This document shows positions 1 through 9,154 of a stretch of 64,000 nt of DNA, one piece after another. Within the stretch, counting starts at the first letter, position 1; every line of letters begins with the position of its first letter. The stretch covers positions 23,934 through 87,933 of the forward strand of contig JANOWN010000008.1 in NCBI GenBank assembly GCA_031417915.1, written 5' to 3'. This DNA is from Methylotenera_A sp031417915. GTDB lineage: Bacteria; Pseudomonadota; Gammaproteobacteria; Burkholderiales; Methylophilaceae. The notes below the pieces were generated by a model, which worked only from the letters and a program-made list of their open reading frames with translations, searched no databases and was not told where the DNA came from. The translations under genes were made by a program, and so were the position numbers.

Positions 1-46
1 GTTTTGTAGCTGCAGCGCCTTAATAATTGCATAAAACATTTAGAGC

Positions 47-71
47 CCCCAGTTCGCTGGGGTTTTATTTT
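47..71 (+). terminator. Rho-independent terminator of an upstream gene
   Basis: Six-base-pair stem CCCCAG/CTGGGG closed by a stable TTCG tetraloop and followed by TTTTATTTT. It ends a gene lying left of the window; bases 1-46 probably hold that gene's tail, but the frame cannot be decided. It also insulates the secretion operon that starts just downstream. Confidence 0.85.
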
Positions 72-124
72 CTCTACGATTATTTATTGAGTAGTATTGT
101 TTGGAAGATGTAAAAGAGAAATGT

Positions 125-538
125 ATGAAAAATAACTTTAATCAACAAGGGTTTACGCTATTAGAATTACTAGTAGTGATGGTGATTATTGGCTTGCTGG
201 TGAGTTATGTAGGACCGCGCTATTTTAATCAGCTTGGCAAATCGGAAGTGAAAGCGGCAAAGGCACAAATCAATGCGTTTGAGAAGGCGTTGGATGTGTA
301 TCGTCTTGATAATGGCGCCTACCCAGACCAACAATTAGGCTTGAATGCCCTAGTTGCTGCGCCACAAGGCGCAACTAAGTGGCATGGACCGTATTTGCAA
401 AAAAATATTCCAAACGATCCGTGGGATCACCCCTATATTTATCGCATACCCGGCGAAAAAGCCGAGTTTGATATACTGTCATACGGCGCAGATGGTAGGC
501 CTGGTGGCACAGAAGAAAATGCTGATATTGGCAATTAA
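125..538 (+). CDS. gspG: Major pseudopilin, GspG/type II secretion type (cluster 1)
   Basis: Type IV-pilin-like major pseudopilin, 137 residues, expected to polymerise into the periplasmic pseudopilus. The short prepilin leader ends in Gly followed by FTLLELLVVMVIIGLL: Phe+1, Glu+5 and the hydrophobic assembly helix are intact. The C-terminal half has the GspG signature (DPWDHPYIYRIPG and a Gly/Asp-rich end resembling the GspG calcium site). An in-frame TTG at 101 exists, but ATG 125 gives the normal leader and has AGAG-rich sequence upstream. First gene of a tightly packed operon; its closest relative in the window is the gene at 35187. Confidence 0.93.
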   Translation: MKNNFNQQGFTLLELLVVMVIIGLLVSYVGPRYFNQLGKSEVKAAKAQINAFEKALDVYRLDNGAYPDQQLGLNALVAAPQGATKWHGPYLQKNIPNDPWDHPYIYRIPGEKAEFDILSYGADGRPGGTEENADIGN

Positions 539-551
539 TTAAAAAATTATT

Positions 552-1748
552 ATGCAATATCAATTACGCGTACTACGAGAAGGGCTTGTCCCTTACCAAG
601 TTGAGTTAGATGCTAGCTCGATAGACGACGCGCGTAGCAAAGCAGAGCTGCAAGGCCTTACTGTATTAAAAGTTAAGCCGCAAGCGAGTGTTTTTGGCCT
701 ATCGAGATTAATGCAACAAAATCACGCATTCCCGCTCATGCTATTTTGCCAAGAGTTTCGAGTGCTGTTCGAGGCGGGGTTATCTGTCGTAGAAGTGCTG
801 CAAACGTTGATAGATAAAGAAACCAACGCGGCCACCAAGCTTGTCTTGCAACAACTGTTGATTTCGGTGCAAGAAGGTAAAACCTTATCGCAAGCCATGT
901 CACTGCACCCCAACGCCTTTCCTAGCTTGTTTGCGGCCACTATTAGCGCGGCTGAGACAACGGGCGATTTAAACGAGGCTTTGATGCGCTACAACCAGTA
1001 TCTCGAAAATGTAGATTTGCTTAAAAAGCGCATCATTAGTGCTACGGTTTATCCTGCAATTGTCGTCAGTTTTGGCTTGATTGTGTTGGTGTTTTTAATT
1101 GTGTATGTCATCCCTAAATTTAGCAAAATCTACGAAACACAAATCGCCAATGTCTCTACCAGCACCCAGTTTTTGTTGAGTTTAGGCAAGTTCTCACAGC
1201 AATATGGCGTTTACATTGCCTTGTGTTTTGGCGCCTTAGTAATCACTTTTATTACATTACTCACGCGCCCAGAAATACGCGCCAAGTTCTACGATGCCTT
1301 GTGGAAAATGCCATTTTTGGGCGATAAAGTACGCGTTTATCATTTGTCGCGCTTTTATCGCACATTTTCTATGTTGCTTAAAAGCGGCATCCCTGTAATG
1401 AATGGCCTAAATATGGTTGAAACCTTGCTAGGCGCTGGGTTGCAGGCTAATTTACAGCAAGCAAAAAAACACATTGCAGAAGGTCAGCATTTTTCGCATG
1501 CGCTGTTTAGCGCAGATTTAACCACACCCGTGGCCATGCGTTTATTCAATGTGGGCGAAAAAACGGGCACGCTGGATAACATGATGGAGCGTGCCGCTAG
1601 CTTTCACGAAGAACAAATGATGCGTTGGGTAGATCGCTTCACCAAAATATTCGAGCCGGCTTTAATGGCGCTGATTGGTATTTTAATTGGTGGTATTGTA
1701 CTGATGATGTACATGCCAATATTTGAACTCGCCAGTGGTATTCAATAA
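552..1748 (+). CDS. gspF: Inner-membrane platform protein, GspF/PilC family (cluster 1)
   Basis: Polytopic platform protein of 398 residues that couples the cytoplasmic ATPase to pseudopilus assembly. Two T2SSF repeats are visible (about 60-190 and 265-395), each ending in a hydrophobic segment; membrane spans lie near 168-190, 218-238 and 367-390. The conserved AETTGDL and GEKTGTLDNMMER motifs of the two repeats are present. The stop codon overlaps the start of the ATPase gene by one base, so translation is probably coupled. Paralogue at 35617. Confidence 0.93.
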   Translation: MQYQLRVLREGLVPYQVELDASSIDDARSKAELQGLTVLKVKPQASVFGLSRLMQQNHAFPLMLFCQEFRVLFEAGLSVVEVLQTLIDKETNAATKLVLQQLLISVQEGKTLSQAMSLHPNAFPSLFAATISAAETTGDLNEALMRYNQYLENVDLLKKRIISATVYPAIVVSFGLIVLVFLIVYVIPKFSKIYETQIANVSTSTQFLLSLGKFSQQYGVYIALCFGALVITFITLLTRPEIRAKFYDALWKMPFLGDKVRVYHLSRFYRTFSMLLKSGIPVMNGLNMVETLLGAGLQANLQQAKKHIAEGQHFSHALFSADLTTPVAMRLFNVGEKTGTLDNMMERAASFHEEQMMRWVDRFTKIFEPALMALIGILIGGIVLMMYMPIFELASGIQ

Positions 1749-3394
1749 TGACAAATTTTAATGAAACTCTGTTGCAAGCCGCCAAAACCGCCAAACTTAG
1801 CAATCAGCGCGCGATTGAGGTGTTAGAAGAAACTTCACAATTATCACCCGCAGATTTTACGCAAGAACTTGCGCAAAACTTTGCTTATCCATCTATTACC
1901 TTGGCGCAAATGTTGGCTTTGCAGCCTGCGTTTGAGCGTATTTTATACTCAGAAAGCTTGCAACGCGAGTGCGTATTATTGCGTGACAATAATGAAGCCA
2001 TTTTTGTGTTTGCCGATGTTTTCAATCAAGGTCTGCCATCGTGGGCTGCAGAGCGCATAGGTGGCGCATTTACGACACACTTGGCGCATCGTGCAGATAT
2101 TGCCGCTTATCTCGCAAAACATGAAGACGAAACGCGCACCGTACAAACAGCCATTGGTCATGTAACAAGCGCTGGCAATGATGCTGACGCCAACGAAGAG
2201 CTTTCGTTGAACATGATTGAGGGCGATGCGAGCCCTGTCATCAAGCTGGTGCGCTCAACCTTATACGACGCACTTAAAGCTGAGGCCAGCGATATACACT
2301 TAGAAACCGCGCCTGATGGGTTGGTGATTAAATATCGGCTCGATGGCGTGTTAAGCCAAGTGGGCGCAATTAGCGAGCCGCAATTGGCTGAGCAGGTAGT
2401 TTCGCGTATTAAAGTGATTTCTGAATTGGATATTACTGAGCAACGCGTGCCGCAAGATGGAAGATTCCGTGCGGTGTATCGTGGGCGTGATGTCGATTTT
2501 AGGGTGTCTATCATGCCCAGCATTCATGGTGAGGATGTGGTGATTCGCGTGCTAGATAAGCAAACACTAGCGGATAAAGCCAATGGCTTACGTCTCGATG
2601 TGTTAGGGTTTGACGCAAATACCATGCAGATGATGCGCGAGCAATTTGCCATGCCCTACGGCATGGTGCTGGTGACAGGACCAACTGGCAGCGGCAAAAC
2701 CACTACACTTTATGCGGCGATTAGCGAAATTAACCGTGGTGACGACAAAATTATTACCATCGAAGACCCAGTGGAATATCAGCTTGCAGGCGTGTTGCAA
2801 ATCCCCGTGAATGAGAAAAAAGGTCTTACTTTTGCGCGCGGACTTCGTTCTATTTTGCGTCACGATCCTGATCGTATTATGGTGGGCGAAATCCGTGATG
2901 CAGAAACTGCGCAAATCGCTGTGCAATCTGCGCTTACTGGGCATTTGGTGTTTACCACCGTGCATGCTAATAACGCGTTTGATGTGATAGGCCGCTTTTT
3001 AAATATGGGTGTAGATCCCTATAGTTTTGTTTCTGCACTTAATATCGTGGTTGCTCAACGGCTAGTGCGCACTGTCTGCCTGCAGTGTGCCGAATCTGTT
3101 GACGCACCCGAACATTTGAAGCATTTGCCCATTCCAAAACATGCCACACTTAAGCGCGGCAAAGGTTGTGGTGTATGCCGTGGTACGGGCTACAAAGGCC
3201 GGCGCGCCATAGCCGAGATTTTATTGTTGGATGATGAGTTGCGCGAATTAATCGCCAATCGCGCTTCTATTAGGCAAATTAAAGAGCTTGCGGCGCAAAA
3301 AGGCACGCGGTTTTTACATCACGTAGCATTAGAAGTTGCTTATGCGGGCACAACGACTTTAGAGGAGGTGCAACGTGTGGCTCCCTTGGTCTAA
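1748..3394 (+). CDS. gspE: Secretion/pilus assembly ATPase, GspE/PilB family (cluster 1)
   Basis: Cytoplasmic hexameric ATPase of 548 residues that powers pseudopilus extension. N-terminal GspE/MshEN-like domain about 1-130, then the core: Walker A GPTGSGKTTT at 311-320, Asp box ITIEDPVEYQ near 337, Walker B region IMVGEIRD at 377-384, His box TGHLVFTTVHANN near 398. A tetracysteine zinc element (C444, C447, C474, C477) is typical of extension rather than retraction ATPases. The last codons overlap the next gene by 20 bases and carry its Shine-Dalgarno. Paralogue at 36795. Confidence 0.95.
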   Translation: MTNFNETLLQAAKTAKLSNQRAIEVLEETSQLSPADFTQELAQNFAYPSITLAQMLALQPAFERILYSESLQRECVLLRDNNEAIFVFADVFNQGLPSWAAERIGGAFTTHLAHRADIAAYLAKHEDETRTVQTAIGHVTSAGNDADANEELSLNMIEGDASPVIKLVRSTLYDALKAEASDIHLETAPDGLVIKYRLDGVLSQVGAISEPQLAEQVVSRIKVISELDITEQRVPQDGRFRAVYRGRDVDFRVSIMPSIHGEDVVIRVLDKQTLADKANGLRLDVLGFDANTMQMMREQFAMPYGMVLVTGPTGSGKTTTLYAAISEINRGDDKIITIEDPVEYQLAGVLQIPVNEKKGLTFARGLRSILRHDPDRIMVGEIRDAETAQIAVQSALTGHLVFTTVHANNAFDVIGRFLNMGVDPYSFVSALNIVVAQRLVRTVCLQCAESVDAPEHLKHLPIPKHATLKRGKGCGVCRGTGYKGRRAIAEILLLDDELRELIANRASIRQIKELAAQKGTRFLHHVALEVAYAGTTTLEEVQRVAPLV

Positions 3395-4679
3395 AACTAG
3401 CACACTCGCTTTAAGTAACACTGGCATTGCGCTAAGCATACGTGGCGAAAAGCCCCAATTGATTACTGATGCGACTTTTGAGTGGAAAGATGCAAATCAA
3501 TTAGCCGAAATATTGGCACAAAGTAAAAGTGTACTTAAAAACCAACAGGTTAACTTTGTTTTATCGAACACATTTGTGCGCTATTTAGTGATGCCTTGGC
3601 AAGATGGTGTGTTGACACAGGCCGATTGGCAAGCGATTGCGCAGCATGAATTTCGCAAGCAGTTTGGCGCAACCGCAAACGATTGGTTGGTTCGCGTGAG
3701 CTTAGGCAAGCATGGCCAAACAGTGCTGGCAGCCGCTATAGATAACAAACTTTATGCACAATTACAGACAAGTGCGGAGCAGCTTGGGTTTAATGTCCGC
3801 GTGGTTGAGCCCTTGCTGATGCGTGTATTGAATCAAAATAAGTTAAATAATTGGGTGCTGATTGCCGAGCCACAGCGCTTGTTGTTATGCCAAACGCACG
3901 ATGATGAGTGGCAGCAAGTAGTAGTAGATTCGCCGCCTGCAGGGCAGGAGTTTCAACATGCTGAACAGTTGATTCAGCGCAGTTTATTGCAGTTAGAAGC
4001 AAGCGCGCAGCCGAGTAAAATTGGCAGTTTTGTCTCGAAAGCTTTAAGTAAAACTTGGCAAGATAATATTGGCAGTCGCCAAAAGTTGATGATACCACTA
4101 TCTGGCGCACAGCCGCATGCAGTCTGGATGGCGGGTTTTTCTGCGCAGAATAAAGCGCAAAAAATACAGCTAGATTTTGCAGGTAAAACGGAAACTAAAA
4201 CCAAACTGGGGGATTTAATTTTATTGCTTGGCGCACTGTCGTTGGCGGCTTTTTTATGGATAAGTTATCAGCAAACACAAGCTAAAATTAATGTGCTGCA
4301 ACAAACTGAGATTGGCGCTGAAAACCTCTCTAGTACTAAGGTTGACCCAGCCGTGCAAGAGCAATTAAAGCTATCACAACAAGCGCAGCAACAATTAAAC
4401 CTGCCTTGGATGCCAATGCTAGCGGCTTTGGAAATGGTGAAAAAAACTAACCCCAATATTCAGTTACTGAATATAAGTCCCAATAAAAATCGTGCAGAAA
4501 TTAAGTTGAGTGGTGAAGCGGCGACTTTTGCCGACATTACGCATTTGATTGATGATTTGCGTACGAACGCCGCGTTTAGCGATGCGGTGCTGGTCAGCCA
4601 GCATTTAGAACAAGATACAGATAGACCAAAATCTCAAATTATTTATGTGTTTGAAATTAACGTCAGGTGGCGCGTATGA
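3375..4679 (+). CDS. PilM-PilN (GspL/MshI-like) fusion assembly protein
   Basis: Bitopic assembly protein of 434 residues. Residues 1-270 form a cytoplasmic PilM/GspL-like region, 279-297 is one transmembrane helix (LGDLILLLGALSLAAFLWIS), then a periplasmic coiled-coil/ferredoxin-like PilN region. Such proteins bridge the ATPase to the periplasmic PilO/PilP proteins. GTG start with a strong AGAGGAGGTG four bases upstream. In cluster 2 the same two halves are separate genes (38497 and 39330): for instance LNLPWMPMLAALE here matches LAVPWNALFEAIE there. The family call comes from layout and operon position more than from strong motifs. Confidence 0.8.
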   Translation: MWLPWSKTSTLALSNTGIALSIRGEKPQLITDATFEWKDANQLAEILAQSKSVLKNQQVNFVLSNTFVRYLVMPWQDGVLTQADWQAIAQHEFRKQFGATANDWLVRVSLGKHGQTVLAAAIDNKLYAQLQTSAEQLGFNVRVVEPLLMRVLNQNKLNNWVLIAEPQRLLLCQTHDDEWQQVVVDSPPAGQEFQHAEQLIQRSLLQLEASAQPSKIGSFVSKALSKTWQDNIGSRQKLMIPLSGAQPHAVWMAGFSAQNKAQKIQLDFAGKTETKTKLGDLILLLGALSLAAFLWISYQQTQAKINVLQQTEIGAENLSSTKVDPAVQEQLKLSQQAQQQLNLPWMPMLAALEMVKKTNPNIQLLNISPNKNRAEIKLSGEAATFADITHLIDDLRTNAAFSDAVLVSQHLEQDTDRPKSQIIYVFEINVRWRV

Positions 4680-5209
4680 GCAATTTATTAGCCGCGCAAA
4701 TGAAATGGCAAGTTTATCGCTTTGCAGAGCGTTTGAGCTTTATGGCCAAGCTGGCGCTCGTTTTGTTAGTAGCGGTTTTGCTAAGCTATGTGTGGGCGTC
4801 TCGGCCGTTGCAATCAAATTTGGCACATTTAATCGCAATGCAAAAAAGTGGCGCGCAATTAGCCGTTGCGCCACCAGCGAATGCAAGTGCTTATTTTGCG
4901 CAATTTCCAAAAGTAGCTACGCGTGCGGCAAAAATTAATGCTTTGATTGACATCGCCAAACAACAAAACATACTGCTGGATGAGGTAACGTATAAATCAG
5001 ATACCGACAGTAATCAGCTACTGAATCGTTATCAAGTGGCGTTTAGCGTGTTTGTGCCTTATTCAGAAGTGCACCATTTTTTAAGTAGTGTATTGGTAGA
5101 AATGCCATATGTGGCGGTTGATAGCTTGAATATCAGCCGTGAAAATGTGTTGGATGAAGTGGTAGAAGCGCGCGTACAACTGACATTTTATTTCGCGAAT
5201 ACGAGATGA
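4676..5209 (+). CDS. PilO/GspM/MshJ-like assembly protein (cluster 1)
   Basis: Small inner-membrane protein of 177 residues: short cytoplasmic tail, one membrane span (about residues 20-40, LALVLLVAVLLSYVW) and a periplasmic domain ending in a beta-rich part (ARVQLTFYFA). This is the layout of PilO/GspM, which heterodimerises with PilN/GspL. ATG 4676 overlaps the preceding TGA (ATGA) and has AGGTGG upstream; a GTG at 4667 is the alternative. Assigned by topology and operon position; sequence identity to characterised PilO proteins is probably low. Confidence 0.7.
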   Translation: MSNLLAAQMKWQVYRFAERLSFMAKLALVLLVAVLLSYVWASRPLQSNLAHLIAMQKSGAQLAVAPPANASAYFAQFPKVATRAAKINALIDIAKQQNILLDEVTYKSDTDSNQLLNRYQVAFSVFVPYSEVHHFLSSVLVEMPYVAVDSLNISRENVLDEVVEARVQLTFYFANTR

Positions 5210-5700
5210 CTAGAAAAAATATTCTATTATTAAGTGCTCTGTTGGTGACGCTGTGGCTCACCTGGCGTATGCACGAGCAAGAGCAGGCTGTTGCGCTTGC
5301 AGCGCCAACGCGTGAGTTGCCAGCTAATGCCGCACCCAATATGGCATCGCAGCCTGAGCAATTAGTTTTAAGCACTAGAGAAATTGCGCCTAGCCAAGTG
5401 AATTTATTTGATGTGCCTGCGGTACCCGTGCAAGCGCCTAGCAAGCAGGCTGTATATAAAGCCCCACCGCCCATGGCGCCGCCTTTGCCGTTCAAGTATC
5501 TAGGCCGCATGCAGGTAGGTTCTGGCAATGGTGTGATGTTGAATGTGCAAGGCGAAGTGACGCCGATTCAGCAAGGAGACACGTTACTTGGTCAATATCA
5601 AGTGCAGTCGATTACCGAGACTGGCACAAGCTTGCAAATACAATTTTTGTATTTACCGCTTAATCAAATTCAAACTTTAAATGCTCAAATTACTCATTAG
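5206..5700 (+). CDS. GspC/PilP-like periplasmic connector (cluster 1)
   Basis: Protein of 164 residues with an N-terminal membrane anchor (about 4-20), a low-complexity Pro/Ala linker (KAPPPMAPPLPFKYLGRM) and a compact C-terminal beta domain (VTPIQQGDTLLGQYQV) of the GspC homology-region/PilP type. It probably links the inner-membrane complex to the secretin encoded next. The start overlaps the previous stop (ATGA). The proline-rich linker followed by PF.Y.G is also seen in the cluster 2 counterpart at 40456. Confidence 0.75.
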   Translation: MTRKNILLLSALLVTLWLTWRMHEQEQAVALAAPTRELPANAAPNMASQPEQLVLSTREIAPSQVNLFDVPAVPVQAPSKQAVYKAPPPMAPPLPFKYLGRMQVGSGNGVMLNVQGEVTPIQQGDTLLGQYQVQSITETGTSLQIQFLYLPLNQIQTLNAQITH

Positions 5701-5709
5701 GAATCCATC

Positions 5710-7635
5710 ATGAATCATTCAATCATGAATAAAAAAGGCCTACAAACACTAGGCTTTTACTTGCTTGTATTGCCGCTGGTGGCTTGTCAAGCGCTTGCCC
5801 CCAAGCTGAAGCCAGATGAGCACGTGGATAGTCGCTTGCAAAACCCGACACACGCACAACAAGTGCCAGACAAAATGGTGAATATTAGCGAGCGCGATAA
5901 GACAATTTATACGTTTTTGGCAAACGCAGATTTAGCTTGGCAACGTGAAGATTACGATGAAGTTATGCGCCTTTACCAAGCTTTGGCAGAGTACGACCCC
6001 GACAATTTGCGTGCAAGTGAAGGCTTGAAGCAGGTTGAAATTGCTAAACAGCACGATGGCATCATTGCCGAAGCTGAAAGCCTGATGAATACAGACGAGG
6101 CCAGTGATGAACTGGCGTTGGCTAAATTGCGCTTAGTGCTTTTAGAAAACCCACAGCATAAAAAAGCATTGCCGCTATACAATCAATTGCTGGCTAAGCA
6201 AGCAGACCTTAACAAGTCAAAACTCGTTAAAAAGCTAGTATTCAATCAACCAGTCACCATGGAATTTAGAGATGCGAATTTGAAAATGATTTTTGAATCG
6301 CTTTCAAGAACCACCAAAATTAATTTTATTATCGATAAAGACGTGCCAAGCGATCAAAAAGCAACTATTTTTGTAAAAGCCGTACCGTTTAATGATGCAC
6401 TCGATTTATTGTTACAAACCAATCAGTTAGATAAAAAAGTATTGAGCGACAATTCGGTCATTATTTATGTAAACGATATTTTGCATCAGCGCGATTACAA
6501 AGAATTAAGTGTGCGCAGTTTTATTTTAGATTATGCCGATGCCAAACAAATGAGTACTATTTTGCGCACCATGCTGAATATCCGCAGCATGGAAGTGGAT
6601 GCAAGGTTAAACACTTTATTGATTAAAGAATCGCCTGAAATTTTGGCCTTGGCTGAAAAAATAATTTACGCGCAAGATAAACCAGACCCAGAAGTGATGC
6701 TAGAACTGCAAGTCATGGAAGTAAAGCGTAGTTATTTACAAAATTTAGGTGTTGTGCCACCTACTGGGGTGAGTGTGCCAGTTCCCCTTAGTGGCGTACT
6801 CACAGTAAAAGATTTGCGCGATGTCACAGGTAATTCGCTGGTGGTGAATGGCATACCAGGCTTGGTGTTTAATGCAACTGATGGAGATGTTAATTTACTG
6901 GCAAATCCTAGGATTCGCGTTAAAAACAAAGAAACCGCGAGAATACATATTGGCGAAAAAGTGCCGGTGTTTACAGCAAATGTGGCTTCTACAGGCGTCA
7001 CTTCGCAAACCGTACAATATATTGACGCGGGTTTAAAATTAGAAGTTGAGCCAACCATTAGCGCTGCTGACGATGTCACCATTAAAATCAACCTGAATGT
7101 AGGTTCAATTGGCGACAAAGTTGTAGCGACTGCAGGAGATAGCCAAAGTATAGCGTTTAGGGTTGGTACTAGGCTTGCCTCGACACAGTTACGCTTGCAC
7201 GATGGCGAAACACAAATTTTAGCGGGCTTAATTGACGATCAGGATAGAAAAAACATCAGCGGATTGCCCGGGTTGTCTAAGATTCCATTGTTAGGAAAAT
7301 TATTTTCTAATCAAACGGATGACAAAGTTAAAACTGAAATTGTGTTATCGATTACGCCGCATATTATTCGCCAACGCACACCGCAGCAAGCGCACGAGGC
7401 CGATATATGGACAGGTTCAGAGGGTCAGGCTGGTAAACATTCGCCATCACCAGCTTTTGCCAATGGCGCATCGCCGTTTATTGTGCCTAAACCACCTACA
7501 GCAGCCACGCCTGTTACTAAGCAAGAGGCGCCAAAAAATATTAATCTGCCTTTACCCGCAGGGTTTTCCCTCGGTGGTGGTTTAAATTCGGAACAAAAAA
7601 TTGAGTCGAGCCCGATGACGGAAACGAAAGAGTAA
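5710..7635 (+). CDS. gspD: TPR-containing secretin lipoprotein, GspD/MshL-like (cluster 1)
   Basis: Outer-membrane secretin of 641 residues. Lipoprotein signal with lipobox LVAC (Cys26); residues about 60-165 form helical TPR-like repeats; 180-255 is the secretin N0/STN domain (VTMEFRDANLKMIFESLSR); an N1-like domain follows, then the secretin core about 390-565 (NLLANPRIRVKNKE, ending TEIVLSITPHIIR). The tail is Pro-rich. The N-terminal TPR part is unusual for classical GspD and resembles MSHA/oxidase-secretion type systems, where a separate or fused TPR protein helps secretin assembly. AGGAA lies six bases before the ATG. Paralogue at 41089. Confidence 0.92.
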   Translation: MNHSIMNKKGLQTLGFYLLVLPLVACQALAPKLKPDEHVDSRLQNPTHAQQVPDKMVNISERDKTIYTFLANADLAWQREDYDEVMRLYQALAEYDPDNLRASEGLKQVEIAKQHDGIIAEAESLMNTDEASDELALAKLRLVLLENPQHKKALPLYNQLLAKQADLNKSKLVKKLVFNQPVTMEFRDANLKMIFESLSRTTKINFIIDKDVPSDQKATIFVKAVPFNDALDLLLQTNQLDKKVLSDNSVIIYVNDILHQRDYKELSVRSFILDYADAKQMSTILRTMLNIRSMEVDARLNTLLIKESPEILALAEKIIYAQDKPDPEVMLELQVMEVKRSYLQNLGVVPPTGVSVPVPLSGVLTVKDLRDVTGNSLVVNGIPGLVFNATDGDVNLLANPRIRVKNKETARIHIGEKVPVFTANVASTGVTSQTVQYIDAGLKLEVEPTISAADDVTIKINLNVGSIGDKVVATAGDSQSIAFRVGTRLASTQLRLHDGETQILAGLIDDQDRKNISGLPGLSKIPLLGKLFSNQTDDKVKTEIVLSITPHIIRQRTPQQAHEADIWTGSEGQAGKHSPSPAFANGASPFIVPKPPTAATPVTKQEAPKNINLPLPAGFSLGGGLNSEQKIESSPMTETKE

Positions 7636-7646
7636 GCCTTGCTTTT

Positions 7647-8147
7647 ATGCAGTTTACCAATAAAAAAATAAAGGGCTTTTCGTATGTCGAGATGGTGTTT
7701 GCCGTCGCCATGCTAGCCTTGCTGGCTGCGGTTGCTACGCCATATCTAGAGAAAAATATTCAGCGTAAAAAAGAGCTGGAGTTTAGACAAAATTTGCGTC
7801 AAATACGCACAGCAATTGACGAATATAAAGAAGCAGCCGACCAAGGGAAAATTAAAAAATCGATTGGTGACAGCGGCTATCCACATCGCTTGGAAGATTT
7901 GGTGAATGGCGTGGATGACGTTACCGACCCGCAAAAGAAAAAATTACGTTTTTTAAGGCGCGTTCCGGCTGATCCGATGTATCCAAAAAGTTTACAGGCG
8001 GATAAAAATATTAACCCAGAAGATACTTGGGGTAAGCGCAGTTACGATAGTGACGCAGATAACCCGCGTGAGGGCAGCGATGTATATGATGTTTACTCGC
8101 TTAGCGCCGATGTTGGTATGAATGGAATTGCGTATGGACAGTGGTAA
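7647..8147 (+). CDS. Pseudopilin, first of three tail pseudopilins (cluster 1)
   Basis: Prepilin of 166 residues: leader ending KIKG then FSYVEMVFAVAMLALLAAV, so Gly-1, Phe+1 and Glu+5 are conserved. The C-terminal domain contains RVPADPMYPKSL and a GKRSYDSDADNP-like segment. The gene overlaps the next pseudopilin gene by 14-26 bases. The cluster 2 counterpart is at 43158, with the same DVYDVYSLS ending. Whether it is a major or tip subunit cannot be read from sequence. Confidence 0.88.
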   Translation: MQFTNKKIKGFSYVEMVFAVAMLALLAAVATPYLEKNIQRKKELEFRQNLRQIRTAIDEYKEAADQGKIKKSIGDSGYPHRLEDLVNGVDDVTDPQKKKLRFLRRVPADPMYPKSLQADKNINPEDTWGKRSYDSDADNPREGSDVYDVYSLSADVGMNGIAYGQW

Positions 8148-8541
8148 AAAAATCAATGGTAAAAAATTAGTTAAGGCGCGCAAAGGGTTCACTTTTATTG
8201 AGCTAATGGTGGTGATGGCGATTGTTGCGACTATTGTTGCCATCGTCACGCCGCGCTATTTTCAAGGTTTGGAGCGCGCTAAAGAAACCGCACTTAAGCA
8301 GAATCTAAAAGAAATGCGCGAGGCCATAGATCATTATCACGTCGATAAAGGCGAATATCCTGCTAATTTACAAACGCTAGTGTTAGAGCGGTATTTGCGC
8401 TTTATTCCAGAAGACCCTGTGACTGAAAAATTAGACACTTGGCAAATTATTATGCCGCCCGATCACAGCGCGCGCGTTTATGATATTGCCAGCGGTGCCG
8501 TCACCGTCGCCAGCGATGGCACCGCTTATAATACATGGTGA
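8134..8541 (+). CDS. Pseudopilin, second tail pseudopilin (cluster 1)
   Basis: GspG-like pseudopilin of about 135 residues with Gly then FTFIELMVVMAIVATIVAI (Glu+5 present). The globular part is a short GspG-like domain (DKGEYPANLQTLV, FIPEDPVT, ASDGTAYNTW). The start lies inside the preceding gene: ATG 8134 gives a basic leader of 18 residues and ATG 8122 a longer one. Counterpart in cluster 2 at 43633, which shares the DG..Y..W ending. Confidence 0.88.
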   Translation: MDSGKKINGKKLVKARKGFTFIELMVVMAIVATIVAIVTPRYFQGLERAKETALKQNLKEMREAIDHYHVDKGEYPANLQTLVLERYLRFIPEDPVTEKLDTWQIIMPPDHSARVYDIASGAVTVASDGTAYNTW

Positions 8542-9074
8542 AGTATCGCTTTCAGTCAGGTTTTGCCTATTTGGCGGTGCTGTTTTTGGTGGTCGCAATA
8601 TCAATTAGCATGGGGATTGTCGCGCAAAATGAAGACACGTTGCTAAAGCGTGAAAAAGAACAAGATTGGTTGTTTATGGGCAAGCAATATCAAAGCGCCA
8701 TCGCGAGTTACTATAATCATTCGCCCGATGGCATAAAAAAGTTGCCAAGTCAGGTGGAAGACTTGTTGCAAGACAAACGTTTTATTGCGCCAGTGCGCCA
8801 TTTGCGCAAAATATATAGCGATCCATTAAATAATCAGCAAGCTTGGGTGTTAATTCTTAATCAAGAAAATCAAATCACGGGCGTTTATAGCCAATCGCAA
8901 GCGTCGATATTATCTACCAAAATTATTGCTGAATATTCAGATGGTTTAGCGGAGAAAGTGTCGAATTATGCCGAAGTTAAGTTTGTTTTTAAGCCAGAAG
9001 AGGCGAACAAAGAAACAACAACGGGTGAGGATAAAGACAGCGCGTTTGCTGAAGGGATAGATACATTGCCTTAA
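8535..9074 (+). CDS. Atypical pseudopilin lacking Glu+5 (cluster 1)
   Basis: Prepilin-like protein of 179 residues: short basic leader MVKYRFQSG, then FAYLAVLFLVVAISISMGI. Position +5 is Ala instead of Glu, a deviation also seen in GspK tip pseudopilins, but this protein is much shorter than GspK. The soluble part is rich in charged residues, with LKREKEQDWLFMGKQYQSAI then LRKIYSDP. The start overlaps the upstream stop. The same exception (Gly at +5) occurs in the cluster 2 counterpart at 44000, so the loss is conserved and probably functional. Confidence 0.8.
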   Translation: MVKYRFQSGFAYLAVLFLVVAISISMGIVAQNEDTLLKREKEQDWLFMGKQYQSAIASYYNHSPDGIKKLPSQVEDLLQDKRFIAPVRHLRKIYSDPLNNQQAWVLILNQENQITGVYSQSQASILSTKIIAEYSDGLAEKVSNYAEVKFVFKPEEANKETTTGEDKDSAFAEGIDTLP

Positions 9075-9086
9075 CGCTTAAATTGC

Positions 9087-9116
9087 TTGCCAACGTGCGC
9101 AAAAGTAACGTATAAT
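9087..9116 (+). promoter_or_regulatory. Sigma-70 promoter of rpsP-rimM-trmD-rplS
   Basis: TTGCCA (9087-9092), 18-base spacer, TATAAT (9111-9116), 39 bases before the rpsP start. It sits in the only gap between the pseudopilin gene and rpsP. The consensus -10 makes it one of the most convincing promoters in the window. Confidence 0.75.
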
Positions 9117-9154
9117 CCGCGCCTTTCTGTCAGAGTTTATTAGAGAACAAGATT